The position numbers and the translations under genes are program-made. DNA of 64,000 bases. Origin: Halomonas halocynthiae DSM 14573 (GTDB lineage: Bacteria; Pseudomonadota; Gammaproteobacteria; Pseudomonadales; Halomonadaceae). The number at the start of each line of letters is the position of its first letter. The stretch's first letter is position 1. The stretch lies in the NCBI RefSeq assembly GCF_000425725.1, contig NZ_KE384440.1:318317-382316 (forward strand). The letters are read 5' to 3'. Of this stretch, positions 52,957-62,433 are shown in pieces. The notes below the pieces were generated by a model. That model was not told where the DNA came from. It worked only from the letters and a program-made list of their open reading frames with translations, and searched no databases.

Positions 52957-54534
52957 ATGACCGACATTCACGCTCACAAGATTCTGATCCTCGATTTTGG
53001 CTCTCAGTACACTCAATTGATTGCGCGCCGCGTGCGCGAGATAGGGGTGTTTTCCGAAATCCGCGCCTTTGATATCACCGAAGACGAGATTCGCGAATAC
53101 AACCCTAGCGGTATCATCCTTGCTGGCGGGCCGGAGTCGGTGACCGAGCTGGATTCACCGCGTGCGCCTGCGTGCGTGTTCGAAATGGGCCTGCCGGTAT
53201 TTGGTATCTGCTACGGCATGCAGACCATGGCCGAGCAGCTTGGCGGTAAGGTGGAAGGCTCCAACCAAAGCGAATTCGGTTACGCCCAGATTCGTCTGGA
53301 TGCGGAAACCGCGCTGTTCAACGACATTAAAGACCACGTAGATGCGGACACTGGCAAAGCGCTGCTGGATGTATGGATGAGCCACGGCGATAAAGTCGCC
53401 CAGGCACCTGACACCTTCACCGTGACCGCCTCAACGCCGAGCTGCCCGATTGCCGCCATGGCATGGGAAGAAAAGCAGTTTTACGGCGTACAGTTCCACC
53501 CGGAAGTCACCCACACCCAGCAGGGCCTGCGCATTCTTGAGCACTTCGTGCTGGATATCTGCGGTGCGGAAAAACTCTGGACACCGGCACAGATCATCGA
53601 AGATCAGGTGCAGCGCGTACGCGAACAGGTGGGCGACCGCCACGTACTGCTCGGCCTTTCCGGTGGTGTCGATTCCTCTGTGGTGGCCGCGCTGCTGCAC
53701 AAGGCGATTGGCACCCAGCTGACCTGTGTGTTTGTGGATAACGGCCTGCTGCGTAAGCAGGAAGGCGATCAGGTCATGGAAACCTTCGCCAAGCACATGG
53801 GCGTCAAGGTCATCCGCGTAGATGCCGAAGACCTCTTCCTTGGCAAGCTGAAGGGCGAAAACGACCCGGAAGCCAAGCGCAAAATCATCGGCAACACCTT
53901 TATTGATGTGTTCGATGAAGAAGCCAGCAAAATTGAAGGCGTCGATTTCCTCGCCCAGGGCACCATCTACCCGGACGTGATCGAATCCGCCGCCTCCAAA
54001 ACCGGCAAAGCGCACGTGATCAAATCCCACCACAATGTAGGTGGCCTGCCGGAAACCATGAAGCTCAAGCTGGTTGAGCCGCTGCGCGAACTGTTTAAAG
54101 ACGAAGTGCGCAAACTCGGTCTCGAACTCGGCCTGCCGTATGACATGGTTTACCGCCATCCCTTCCCTGGGCCGGGCCTTGGTGTACGTATCCTGGGTGA
54201 AGTGAAGAAGGAATACGCCGATATTCTGCGCGAAGCGGACGCCATCTTCATCGAAGAACTGCGGGCCTCCGGCTGGTACGAAAAAACCAGCCAGGCGTTT
54301 GCCGTCTTCCTGCCGGTGAAATCCGTTGGCGTCGTCGGCGACGGCCGCCGCTACGAATGGGTCATCGCGCTACGTGCGGTAGAAACCATCGACTTCATGA
54401 CCGCCCGCTGGGCGCACCTTCCCTATGAGCTGCTGGAGAAAGTCTCCAACCGGATTATTAATGAACTGTCTGGCGTCTCGCGGGTCGCCTACGACGTGAG
54501 CAGCAAGCCACCCGCGACGATAGAGTGGGAGTAA
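52957..54534 (+). CDS. guaA: GMP synthase (glutamine-hydrolysing)
   Basis: 525 aa. N-terminal class I glutaminase with catalytic Cys85 in [15 protein letters not shown] and His/Glu in [12 protein letters not shown]-pyrophosphatase P-loop LSGGVDSSV near residue 235; C-terminal dimerisation domain with [14 protein letters not shown]. Nine bases after guaB. Codon use is noticeably more C/G-ending (GAA, ACC, CTC-rich) than guaB and most genes to the left, which may be expression level or allelic replacement. Followed by a strong terminator. Confidence 0.98.
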   Translation: MTDIHAHKILILDFGSQYTQLIARRVREIGVFSEIRAFDITEDEIREYNPSGIILAGGPESVTELDSPRAPACVFEMGLPVFGICYGMQTMAEQLGGKVEGSNQSEFGYAQIRLDAETALFNDIKDHVDADTGKALLDVWMSHGDKVAQAPDTFTVTASTPSCPIAAMAWEEKQFYGVQFHPEVTHTQQGLRILEHFVLDICGAEKLWTPAQIIEDQVQRVREQVGDRHVLLGLSGGVDSSVVAALLHKAIGTQLTCVFVDNGLLRKQEGDQVMETFAKHMGVKVIRVDAEDLFLGKLKGENDPEAKRKIIGNTFIDVFDEEASKIEGVDFLAQGTIYPDVIESAASKTGKAHVIKSHHNVGGLPETMKLKLVEPLRELFKDEVRKLGLELGLPYDMVYRHPFPGPGLGVRILGEVKKEYADILREADAIFIEELRASGWYEKTSQAFAVFLPVKSVGVVGDGRRYEWVIALRAVETIDFMTARWAHLPYELLEKVSNRIINELSGVSRVAYDVSSKPPATIEWE

Positions 54535-54557
54535 ATCAAACGCTTTGCGTTAATCTA

Positions 54558-54584
54558 AAAGGGCTCATCAATGATGAGCCCTTT
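54558..54584 (+). terminator. guaBA terminator
   Basis: AAAGGGCTCAT (54558-54568) with ATGAGCCCTTT (54574-54584), 11 bp, 5-nt loop, followed by an A/T-rich ATATTTG. Confidence 0.88.
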
Positions 54585-54616
54585 ATATTTGAAATCAATA
54601 ACAAGGAGGTAGCTCA

Positions 54617-55561
54617 ATGGCCATTCCGGATTTTCAAACGCTGATGCGCCCTGTGTTGGAATTTGCAGTGGCTGCAGACGAACGCGCGATGAAAGAGACG
54701 CATCCGGCGCTGGCTGATTTATTTAATCTTACTGAAGAAGAAAGAGACCAGCTGCTGCCAAGTGGAAGAGTCAGGCTGTTTCATAACAGGGTTACCTGGG
54801 CGGTCACACATCTTAAAAAAGCTGGGATGCTTGAACCAAGGCGGCGGGGCGTATATGCCATTACTGAAAAGGGCAGGATGGCGCTCAAACAGGCACCAGA
54901 AAGAGTGACCTTGAATTACCTTATGCAGTTTGAAGATTACAGAGAATTCCGTAATAAAAGCAACCTGCCCGAAACAAATACCTTTGATGGTTGCGGTTCT
55001 CAGTCATCCAGTCCGATAAAGCCAGACGAGCAAGATGAAGGACAAACACCCGAAGAAGTACTTGGTAGTGCCTGGACTGCAATTCGTGACAACCTTGAAA
55101 CGGACCTTCTTGATCAGATGAAACAGGTATCACCGTCGTTTTTTGAACAAGTAGTTGTCGATGTACTCGTGGCCATGGGGTATGGCGGTGAACGTTCAGA
55201 TGCAGCAAGGTCAGTAGGCCAAAGCGGCGATGGCGGAATTGACGGCATTATTGATGAAGATCCATTGGGGCTGGATGTGATTTATCTGCAGGCAAAACGT
55301 TGGGAAAACGTGGTGGGCAGGCCTGAAATACAAAAATTTGCCGGAGCGCTTCAAGGTCGTCGTGCCAAGAAAGGCGTATTTATTACTACCTCCCATTTTA
55401 CACGCGAAGCACGAGCATATGCTGATATGCTCGAAAATCGCATTATTTTGATTGATGGCCGAAAATTGGCAAGATTGATGATTGACCATGACGTGGGTGT
55501 GTCGCCCGTGGAGCAATACGTAATCAAACGGCTGGATACCGATTACTTTGCTGGGGAATGA
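54617..55561 (+). CDS. mrr: Mrr-type restriction endonuclease
   Basis: 314 aa. N-terminal Mrr_N winged helix (residues 1-100: RVRLFHNRVTWAVTHLKKAG) and C-terminal PD-(D/E)XK nuclease domain (about 170-300) with the DG and Q-x-K elements SGDGGIDGIIDED and IYLQAKRW. Members cut methylated DNA (type IV). No methyltransferase accompanies it, in line with type IV action. AAGGAGG lies 9 bases before ATG 54617. Marks the left edge of the accessory block; immediately followed by a gene remnant. Confidence 0.92.
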   Translation: MAIPDFQTLMRPVLEFAVAADERAMKETHPALADLFNLTEEERDQLLPSGRVRLFHNRVTWAVTHLKKAGMLEPRRRGVYAITEKGRMALKQAPERVTLNYLMQFEDYREFRNKSNLPETNTFDGCGSQSSSPIKPDEQDEGQTPEEVLGSAWTAIRDNLETDLLDQMKQVSPSFFEQVVVDVLVAMGYGGERSDAARSVGQSGDGGIDGIIDEDPLGLDVIYLQAKRWENVVGRPEIQKFAGALQGRRAKKGVFITTSHFTREARAYADMLENRIILIDGRKLARLMIDHDVGVSPVEQYVIKRLDTDYFAGE

Positions 55562-55582
55562 TTTTTTTTCTGTCTATTCATA

Positions 55583-55876
55583 TTGGAGTGGGTAAGATCA
55601 CTTGCCCAGTTGGCAAAAGAGAAGGCAGTGGGCATTGTTTCGATCACTGATAGCGAAGTGTCGCCACTGGTAGGTATGTCAGAGCAGACTATTTTCTGCC
55701 CCACGGAAAGCGACAGCTTCTTTCATACGCTAACCCCTGCGTTAGCGGTCTCCGAAGTACTGTGCACCTTATTGGCGGAATTTGACCGGCCTAAGACGTT
55801 AGAAGCCTTGCAGCAAGCGGATGAGGATCTCTTGCATCTCAATACCTATTCGACCGCTATTCCTAGGCGGGAATGA
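55583..55876 (+). pseudogene. 3' fragment of a MurR/RpiR family regulator (SIS domain)
   Basis: 97 codons encoding only the C-terminal half of a sugar-isomerase (SIS) domain: VRSLAQLAKEKAVGIVSITD, SEVSPLVGMSEQTIFCPTES and FFHTLTPALAVSEVLCTLLA closely follow the ends of RpiR-family regulators. The HTH and first half of SIS are absent; homology begins right after the mrr stop, with only a TTG and no binding site. Regarded as a remnant of a gene replaced or truncated by arrival of mrr. Confidence 0.78.
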
Positions 55877-56032
55877 TAGGCGAAGTTTGGTAACCAAATA
55901 CTCTAGACAGGTAAATTTTTGATTATTCCCGATCGAAAGTATTTTGGCGCTACCATACTTTTAGCATGAGTGGCTCAAGGCCGCCCGTTAATGTGCGCTA
56001 TATCCCTGAATTCAAACATGTTATGTCCTCTG

Positions 56033-56926
56033 TCAGGACAGCGATTCGTCTTCGATCAGGGCCTGGTAGAGCTTGGGACGCCGGTCGTTGAGGATGCCGG
56101 TGCTCATTCGGTAGGTGGCCACCTCGTCAAGATCCAGGCAGGTGCGCAGAACACCCTCTTTTTCGTGATCTAGTGCGGCCAGGATCCGACCGTCGGGGCG
56201 GGCGACCAGGCTGCGGCCCATGAAGCGCATGTCGCCCTGGCGGCCGACCCGGTTGCAACTGAGGAAGAAGACACCATTCTCCTGGGCCCTGGTATAGGCG
56301 CGGTGGCGAAAGAGCCCCTCATCCTCGACCGGTTCCTCGGCATGTCTAAAAGAGGCCCAGATGTTGGTGACCAGCTCGGCCCCACCCAGCGCCAGACAGC
56401 GGGTGATCTCGGGGAAGCGGATGTCATAGCAAACTTGCATGCCGAGGCGGCCGATACCGATATCGCTGACCGGAAATGCCCTGCCTGGGGTGAAGTAGAG
56501 CTTCTCGTTGTGCCATAGGTGGGCCTTGGCGTAGCAGGTGCGCAAGCCGTAGGGCCCCAGCAGGAGTGAGGCGTTGTAGAGCACCCCGGGACGGGTGGCC
56601 GAGCGCAGGGCGAGCCCTGCCACCAGGTGGCATCGGTAGCGCTCGGCCAGTGTGGCGAGGGCTTGAACGAGGCCGCCGTCGGGCGCGGCCGCGGATGCAT
56701 GCAGACGCCGTGAGTAGTCAGTGTGGGAAGCGCTCCCTGACGGGAATCCCTGACCGGGGGCCAGGGGTTCTACATAGCCGGTATTGCAAAGCTCTGGAAA
56801 GACGATCAGTCCGGCGCCAGCGCGTGCCTCGGCGGTGGCGATCTCCAGCACCCTTTCGCCATTGGCGTCCGCGGCCAGCGGTTCGAGGTCCAGCTGCGCC
56901 AGACTCACCTGCAGGGCACGGTTCAT
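56033..56926 (-). CDS. Nitrilase-family carbon-nitrogen hydrolase (amidase)
   Basis: 297 aa with the intact catalytic triad: Glu45 in LIVFPELCNTGY, Lys134 in CYAKAHLWHNEK, Cys166 in GMQVCYDIRFPE. These enzymes cleave non-peptide C-N bonds such as those of N-carbamoyl compounds or amides. ATG overlaps the M81 stop as ATGA, so both are coupled and likely act in one pathway. Higher GC than genes left of 55 kb. Substrate not recognisable by eye; the nitrilase domain of the GNAT fusion at 16391 is a distant relative. Confidence 0.88.
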   Translation of the reverse strand: MNRALQVSLAQLDLEPLAADANGERVLEIATAEARAGAGLIVFPELCNTGYVEPLAPGQGFPSGSASHTDYSRRLHASAAAPDGGLVQALATLAERYRCHLVAGLALRSATRPGVLYNASLLLGPYGLRTCYAKAHLWHNEKLYFTPGRAFPVSDIGIGRLGMQVCYDIRFPEITRCLALGGAELVTNIWASFRHAEEPVEDEGLFRHRAYTRAQENGVFFLSCNRVGRQGDMRFMGRSLVARPDGRILAALDHEKEGVLRTCLDLDEVATYRMSTGILNDRRPKLYQALIEDESLS

Positions 56927-58413
56927 CGTGCCTCCGCCTTGGCGGCCAGCTCCACGAAGGGGTAGATGCGCCTGGTGTCCAGCCGCTCGTAAGGCAGGCT
57001 CAGCAGGTCGGCCGGGCCGTAGTCCGGGGTGTCCACGATCAGAATCTCCTCGGCCAGGTCCTGGTAGACCTGGCGGAAATGGGTCTTCGAGCGCAGCACG
57101 ATCAGGTCGTAGTCCCTGGGGTTCTGGCCAAAGACGGTAAAAGCATCTTCGTCGACGCCAAAGGCGAATCGGCTGATGACACTGACCATGATATCGCCGA
57201 TACGCAGCAGTGCCGAGAGTCCCAGATTGACATAGCTACCCCGCAGCATGGCGCCGGAGACATGATAGCTCTTGGGCTCGACCTGCAGCACTTCGCACTC
57301 CACCGTTAGCCGCGGACCCGCCTTGTGCGAGCTGCGGGCCCCCAGAGTCAGGGTGGTAGTAGCGCCCACACCGGCGGCGGCAGCCGCCTCGGCGGCCTCA
57401 GGATCCCACAGGAAAGGCACGGCGGTTCGCTGTGCCCCGCGCTTGATCAGCGCATCGAGCAGGTAGGTCGAGTCACTCATGCGGTCGGCGTGCTCCAGCA
57501 GCACGATGGGCTTGTCGACGTGCGGCGCAAGTGCCATGGCATGTTCGACAGCGTCGTCGAGGGCGTAGATCGGCTCGGGGCGATAGAGCTCTCGGCGTTG
57601 ACGCCAGATGCGTTCAGCGAGAGTGGTAGCGATGCCCCTGGCCCCTTCGCTGTCGTCATCGGTGACGGCGATGACCGAGAAACCGGTATTGGTGGCATCG
57701 GCATAGGAGAAGCCGGCCATCACGGAGATGTCCAGGTAACCGTTGGCCTCCTGTTCCAGCCGGCGGGCCTCGGCGAGGATCTCGGCCAACGGGTTCAACT
57801 GAGTGGCGCTGAAGATGCTCGGTGTCAGTACCCCGGGCTTGACCAGGACGCAGCGCGGGTGGATCTCGCCGTTCAACGTGCGCACCATGCAATCAGCAGT
57901 GCGTCGGCCGGTCTCGTCCATGTCGGTGTGGGGTGACTTTTGGTAGGCGAAGACGGCATCGGCGGCGCGGATGCTATCGGCGTCCAGGTTGCCGTGGTAA
58001 TCGAAGCCGACCATGACGCTGACATCATCGCCCACCGTACGACGCACCGCTTCGATCATGTAGCGCTCGGGATCCTCGTAGCCAGGAGCCCAGGCGGCTC
58101 CATGCAGGTGCAAGAGCACCCCGTCGAGATCGTCGATCTCGACCAGCCCCCGGCAGATCTCGTCCGTGTAGCGCTCGATGACATTGTCGGCGACCCGGCC
58201 CATGGCGCCCAGGTAGGCATAGACCAGCGGGAACGGAGTGGCACCGCGCGCCTCGCAGACCTCCAGGAAGCCTCCGAGTACCGTGTTGGTGCCGCCTAGC
58301 CCCTCCAGGATACTGGCGCCGCGTAGCGCCCCCTCCTCGAAGTCGGCGTATTGGGATGTGTTGGGCAGAAAACTGACCGATTCGATATGGAAGCCAGCGA
58401 TGGCGAGTTTCAT
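56923..58413 (-). CDS. M81 family metallopeptidase (MlrC-like, DUF1485)
   Basis: 496 aa. N-terminal DUF1485 domain begins MKLAIAGFHIESVSF (metal His in FHIE) and includes LDGVLLHLHGAAWAPGYEDPE and VMVGFDYHGNLDADSIRAADAVFAYQKSPHTD, with several zinc-ligand His/Asp; C-terminal MlrC domain from about residue 300. MlrC hydrolyses the linear tetrapeptide of microcystin, but the many homologues in organic-acid/amide clusters have other unidentified substrates. Start placed at ATG ending at 58413 where homology begins; ATG at 58443 is an alternative. Coupled to the nitrilase gene and downstream of a TRAP operon. Confidence 0.88.
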   Translation of the reverse strand: MKLAIAGFHIESVSFLPNTSQYADFEEGALRGASILEGLGGTNTVLGGFLEVCEARGATPFPLVYAYLGAMGRVADNVIERYTDEICRGLVEIDDLDGVLLHLHGAAWAPGYEDPERYMIEAVRRTVGDDVSVMVGFDYHGNLDADSIRAADAVFAYQKSPHTDMDETGRRTADCMVRTLNGEIHPRCVLVKPGVLTPSIFSATQLNPLAEILAEARRLEQEANGYLDISVMAGFSYADATNTGFSVIAVTDDDSEGARGIATTLAERIWRQRRELYRPEPIYALDDAVEHAMALAPHVDKPIVLLEHADRMSDSTYLLDALIKRGAQRTAVPFLWDPEAAEAAAAAGVGATTTLTLGARSSHKAGPRLTVECEVLQVEPKSYHVSGAMLRGSYVNLGLSALLRIGDIMVSVISRFAFGVDEDAFTVFGQNPRDYDLIVLRSKTHFRQVYQDLAEEILIVDTPDYGPADLLSLPYERLDTRRIYPFVELAAKAEAR

Positions 58414-58447
58414 GGGTGATACCGTCTCGTTTTTGGGAAGCATGGCA

Positions 58448-59746
58448 TCAGAGCAAGCTGGGCAGGTACAGCACGATGCCGGGGAAGGCGATCAGCAGGC
58501 ACATGACCAGAATCATGATGAAGAAGAAGGGAAGAGCGCCGCGGATGGTGCGTGACATGCCTTGTTCACCCGCCACCTGATTGATGATGAACAAGTTGAG
58601 ACCGACCGGCGGCGTAATCAGGCTCATTTCGATGAATAGTGCCATCATCACGCCGAACCATATGGGATCGAAGCCCAGGTCCATCATCAGGGGGTAGATG
58701 ATCGGAAAGGTCAGGAAGAACATACTGGTGCCCTCGATCAGGCAGCCTAGGGCAATGAACAGTAGGCCAACGACCAGGGCGATTTGCCAGGGTTCCCACG
58801 CTAGGGCGAGGATCATCTGGCTGATCTGCTGGGGGATCATCATGAACGACAGTGCCGTCGAGACGAGATGGGCCCCAATCATCATCAGCGCGATCATGCA
58901 GGTAGTGCGGATCGACATCACCGCTGCGTCGTGAATCGTTGCCAGGGTCAGGCGGCGCTCAAGAGTCAGGATCAACAAGGCCCCCATGGAGCCGACTGCG
59001 GCCGACTCGGTGGGAGTGGCAAAGCCCGTGTAGATGGAGCCCAGCACGGCCATGATCAGTGCCAGGGGGGCGAACAGTGATTTCATGGCGGTCAGGGTCT
59101 GGCGCCAGGGAAGATGCTCGCTACGTGGACAGGAACCGGGGACGCGTAGGGAGAAGAAGGCGACGTAAGCCATGAAGGAGAGCACAAGAATCAGAGCCGG
59201 CAGCAGGCCAGCAATGAACAGCGTGCTGATGGATTGCCCGGAAAAGCTGCCGTAGAGGATGAAGAGGATGCTGGGCGGGATCATGGTGGCCAAGGTGCCG
59301 CCAGCGGCTAGTGAGCCATAGACCAGGCGTCGATCGTATCCCCGCTGTGTCAGTTCCTCGACCGCCAGCGTGCCCATGGTTGCAGCTCCCGCCAGGCTGG
59401 AGCCCGAGCATGCGCCGAATACCGCACAGGCCGTGATGTTGGTCTGTACCAGGCCGCCGGGCAGGCGCGACATCAGTGGCGCCAGCCCCTGGTAGATCTT
59501 GGTGGCGACATCGCCCTTTAGAAGCAGGCTGCCCATGAAGATGAACAGCGGGATCGCGGCCAGAATAAAGTCGTTGAGGACTTCGTACTGGATGGTCTCC
59601 ACGACGCGAAACAGGCTGGGCGGCAGGAAGAAGTGCAGCAGTGCCAGACCCAGGCCTGCCAAGCCGATGGAGATCCAGATGCCGCTGAGCAGCACGGCGG
59701 CAAGGATGACCAGGGCGGTCGACAGGGTGAAGAAGGAGAGTTCCAT
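58448..59746 (-). CDS. TRAP transporter large permease (DctM)
   Basis: 432 aa, about 12 helices. AIPLFIFMGSLLLKGDVATK, CAVFGACSGSSLAGAATMGT, LATMIPPSILFILYGSFSGQ and EMSLITPPVGLNLFIINQVAGE are DctM landmarks. It forms the permease of the accessory TRAP system. Ends 35 bp before the M81 gene on the same strand. Start at 59746 is one base after the DctQ stop. Confidence 0.92.
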   Translation of the reverse strand: MELSFFTLSTALVILAAVLLSGIWISIGLAGLGLALLHFFLPPSLFRVVETIQYEVLNDFILAAIPLFIFMGSLLLKGDVATKIYQGLAPLMSRLPGGLVQTNITACAVFGACSGSSLAGAATMGTLAVEELTQRGYDRRLVYGSLAAGGTLATMIPPSILFILYGSFSGQSISTLFIAGLLPALILVLSFMAYVAFFSLRVPGSCPRSEHLPWRQTLTAMKSLFAPLALIMAVLGSIYTGFATPTESAAVGSMGALLILTLERRLTLATIHDAAVMSIRTTCMIALMMIGAHLVSTALSFMMIPQQISQMILALAWEPWQIALVVGLLFIALGCLIEGTSMFFLTFPIIYPLMMDLGFDPIWFGVMMALFIEMSLITPPVGLNLFIINQVAGEQGMSRTIRGALPFFFIMILVMCLLIAFPGIVLYLPSLL

Positions 59747-59747
59747 A

Positions 59748-60311
59748 CTAGTTCCCCTCGGCCGTGGATGGCGCGATGGCTATGTCGTGGGCGGTCAGCA
59801 GCCCGACCAAGCTACGGTTGAGGTTGGCCAGCAGCTCGATCAGCAGCAGGCCATAGCCGGGAGCAAGGAATAGGCGCGGGATCCACAGTGGGGTGCGGGT
59901 CACGGTCTGGGCTTGTTCGCCGCTAGCCAGGCTGCTGCCGAACAACGCCATGGCATGCCAGGCCAGAATGGCAATGATGCCGATGGCGACAAGGGTTACC
60001 AGCAGCTCCAGTGCGGCGGCTGCGCGGATCGGCAGGCGTTGCACCAGGAGTTCGACGCGGATGTGCCCCCGGGTGCGAAAGGTGTCGGCCAGGCCCATGA
60101 AGGCCAGGGCTACGAACAGGTATCCGGCGTACTCCTCGACGAAGTACAGACTGGTGGTGAAGGGAAGAGCGCGGGCCAGCGTATTGAGGCTGACCAGCAA
60201 CATCATCATCACGATGGCGATGACGGCCAGCTCTCTACCGAAGCCTGACGTCACTCGAGACACCCTGCCCAGCAGAGTGTCGAGTCGGTGGAGTGTGGGG
60301 AGGATGGACAT
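59748..60311 (-). CDS. TRAP transporter small permease (DctQ)
   Basis: 187 aa with four helices; VEEYAGYLFVALAFMGLADTFRTRGHIRVELL matches the DctQ motif. Lies 12 bp after the binding-protein stop and directly abuts dctM. GC-rich codon use like its neighbours. Confidence 0.88.
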   Translation of the reverse strand: MSILPTLHRLDTLLGRVSRVTSGFGRELAVIAIVMMMLLVSLNTLARALPFTTSLYFVEEYAGYLFVALAFMGLADTFRTRGHIRVELLVQRLPIRAAAALELLVTLVAIGIIAILAWHAMALFGSSLASGEQAQTVTRTPLWIPRLFLAPGYGLLLIELLANLNRSLVGLLTAHDIAIAPSTAEGN

Positions 60312-60323
60312 TGTGTCGGGCCC

Positions 60324-61340
60324 TTACTGGAGGCTCTGTTCATAGATAGAGAAGGCTTGCTGACCGAGTTCGCCGGTCTCCTCCAGCCATGCATCGCGGA
60401 TCGGTTGGGTGCGTTCACGGAACAGGGCCCGGGTCTCGGCATCGAGCCCGCTGACCGTGATGCCCTGGTCCTCAATGGCATTGACGAGGATCTCCATGGT
60501 GCCTCGGTCGCGGTTGGCCTGAAGTAGTTCGTTGGTGCGCTGCGTCTCCTCACGCACGATTTGTTGCAGGTCCTCGGGCAGCGTCTCCATGGCGTCCTGG
60601 TTGACGAAGGTGAATTCCACCGGATAGGACCAGTTCCACCAGGTGTTGTTATCGACCACTTCGTAGACGCGTGCGGCTCTGGCACCATCCATACCGGTGA
60701 GGGCTCCGTCGATAGTGCCACGCTGCAGGGAGGTGTAGAGTTCACCGAAGGCAACGGTGCTGGGTTCGCCGCCCAGTAGACGGATCATTTCGCCGCTCTC
60801 GGGACCGAATACCCGGATTTTCTGCCCTTCCATGGCCTCGAGGCTATCCAGCGGTCGATTGCCGTGAATCGCCGAGCCGCTGATGATGAAGCTCGTGGCA
60901 AGCTCGGCGTTGTACTCGTCGGCGAAGATCTTCTGATAGTAGGCCGCCTCGAGTTCGGAGAAGACCGACTTGGCCTGGTCCAGGTCGTCGAACAGGAACG
61001 GAAGTCCGAGGAAGGCGATGGCGGGTTCCTTGGAGCTGACGTAGACATCCGCGGTATTGCCCATCTGAACCACGCCGTCGCGGACGGCCGTGAGAATATT
61101 GGCACCGCTGAAGGGATGCTGTCCGTAGGAGAGGAAGTTGATGGTCAACCGGCCATCACTGCGCTCGTTGATGTTGTCGACCATCTCCTGATAATGGGAC
61201 ATGTAGGAGATGGCCGGTGTCAGGGGGGAGACCATGCTCCATTCGAAGGTCTCCTGGGCCGTTGCCGGCGTCGCACCGCTGAACACAATAGCGGCAGTCA
61301 GGGTTGTCAGGGAAAGTATATGGCGGGGGGAAGTTTGCAT
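60324..61340 (-). CDS. TRAP transporter DctP-type periplasmic binding protein
   Basis: 338 aa. Signal peptide LSLTTLTAAIVFSGATPATA with cleavage before QETFEW. Ligand region GQKIRVFGPESGEMIRLLGGEPS and FGELYTSLQRGTIDGALTGMDG. The conserved Arg in KIRVF indicates a carboxylate group in the ligand. First gene of the TRAP-M81-nitrilase unit, divergent from a LysR regulator. Confidence 0.92.
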   Translation of the reverse strand: MQTSPRHILSLTTLTAAIVFSGATPATAQETFEWSMVSPLTPAISYMSHYQEMVDNINERSDGRLTINFLSYGQHPFSGANILTAVRDGVVQMGNTADVYVSSKEPAIAFLGLPFLFDDLDQAKSVFSELEAAYYQKIFADEYNAELATSFIISGSAIHGNRPLDSLEAMEGQKIRVFGPESGEMIRLLGGEPSTVAFGELYTSLQRGTIDGALTGMDGARAARVYEVVDNNTWWNWSYPVEFTFVNQDAMETLPEDLQQIVREETQRTNELLQANRDRGTMEILVNAIEDQGITVSGLDAETRALFRERTQPIRDAWLEETGELGQQAFSIYEQSLQ

Positions 61341-61484
61341 CGTTGCTACCTCTTGAGGGTTGTTGTTGTGCTCCGCGACTCGAAAGACGCGGCTCTCGGG
61401 AGCGATTAAAAATCATATTGGCATACATTTTTTGATATTATAAATAGAATAATATTCAACATTAATAACAGGAATGTATTAATA
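61341..61484. promoter_or_regulatory. Divergent control region of LysR and TRAP-M81-nitrilase unit
   Basis: 144 bp; the right 80 bp (from about 61404) are strikingly A/T-rich in an otherwise GC-rich block, as expected for divergent promoters and a LysR binding region. ATAT half-sites at 61413-61416 and 61434-61437 are a weak T-N11-A candidate; no single operator can be fixed by eye. Confidence 0.45.
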
Positions 61485-62384
61485 GTGCGTATCTCCGACC
61501 TACATGCCTTTGTCATGGTGGCTGATCTCGGTTCTTTCCATGCCGCCGCCGATCAACTCAATATTACCCAGCCAGCGCTGAGCCGCCGTATCCGCAAGCT
61601 CGAAGAGATAATCGATGTAGTGCTGTTCACGCGCACGACGCGCCAGGTACATCTGACGGCGGCAGGGCGCAATTTCCTGGAACGGGCGCGCAAGATCGTC
61701 ATCGATACTGAAGAGAGCCTGGCCAGCCTGCGCGGTGCCTCCACCAGCCGACGAGAGCTCATTCGTATCGGTTGTCTGCCATCGCTTGGTATGAAACTTA
61801 TTCCCGATGTGCTGGGGGAGTTCCGCCAGTGCTATCCCTTCGTAGCCCTGCGGGTGATGGACATGAATGCCATCGAATTGGTGGAGGAAGTTGCCAAGGG
61901 CACGCTGGACCTGGGAATCGGCATGTACACCGCGGCAAATCCCAATGTGCAGTTCCGGAAACTAGGACGTGAACCCTTGGGGGTGGTTTGCCATCGCGGG
62001 CACCCGGCGGCGAATGTGCAGAATCTTTGCTGGCGTGACCTGAGGGACTATCCCATGGCCTCGAACATTCAACAGAGTGGTAACTGGTTGCGAATCCAGC
62101 GCGCTTTGGAAGACGAGTCGATCCAACTCAACTGGTTCCACCAGATCCGATCGATGCTCGGCGCGATCATGACGGTGCAGCAGGGCGATGGCCTGGCGGT
62201 GGTGCCGCGTTCCGCCATCGAGGCGTTTCGTATTCCCGAGCTAGTGTTTCGCGAGGTCGCCGAGCCCACGATTCATCGCGAGATCGGCGTGCTGACCCCC
62301 ACGACCTCAATGCAAACTCTCTATGTCAGAGAGTTCGTGAGCCGAATCCAGTCCCGTATACTAGGTAATCCCCCCGAAAAATAA
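61485..62384 (+). CDS. LysR family transcriptional regulator
   Basis: 299 aa. Winged HTH DLHAFVMVADLGSFHAAADQLNITQPALSRRIRKLEE (recognition helix TQPALSRRIRK) and C-terminal ligand domain with RIGCLPSLGMKLIPDVLGEF. GTG start at 61485, AGGA about 10 bases upstream. Divergent gene order with the TRAP-M81-nitrilase unit suggests it controls that unit in response to the transported compound or its product. Confidence 0.9.
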   Translation: MRISDLHAFVMVADLGSFHAAADQLNITQPALSRRIRKLEEIIDVVLFTRTTRQVHLTAAGRNFLERARKIVIDTEESLASLRGASTSRRELIRIGCLPSLGMKLIPDVLGEFRQCYPFVALRVMDMNAIELVEEVAKGTLDLGIGMYTAANPNVQFRKLGREPLGVVCHRGHPAANVQNLCWRDLRDYPMASNIQQSGNWLRIQRALEDESIQLNWFHQIRSMLGAIMTVQQGDGLAVVPRSAIEAFRIPELVFREVAEPTIHREIGVLTPTTSMQTLYVREFVSRIQSRILGNPPEK

Positions 62385-62433
62385 TCGCGTTGATAAGTGG
62401 AGTTTTGTAACCTGAAAACACAGGAGATTTCAC

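Noticed and set aside
53431-54159. 242-codon open frame antisense to guaA
   Set aside because: Lies fully within the conserved guaA coding sequence, composition mirrors guaA codons, no ribosome site or recognisable domain.
56566-57309. 247-codon plus-strand frame across the nitrilase/M81 junction
   Set aside because: High GC makes long shadow frames likely; both antisense genes have intact catalytic motifs and the frame has no family features.
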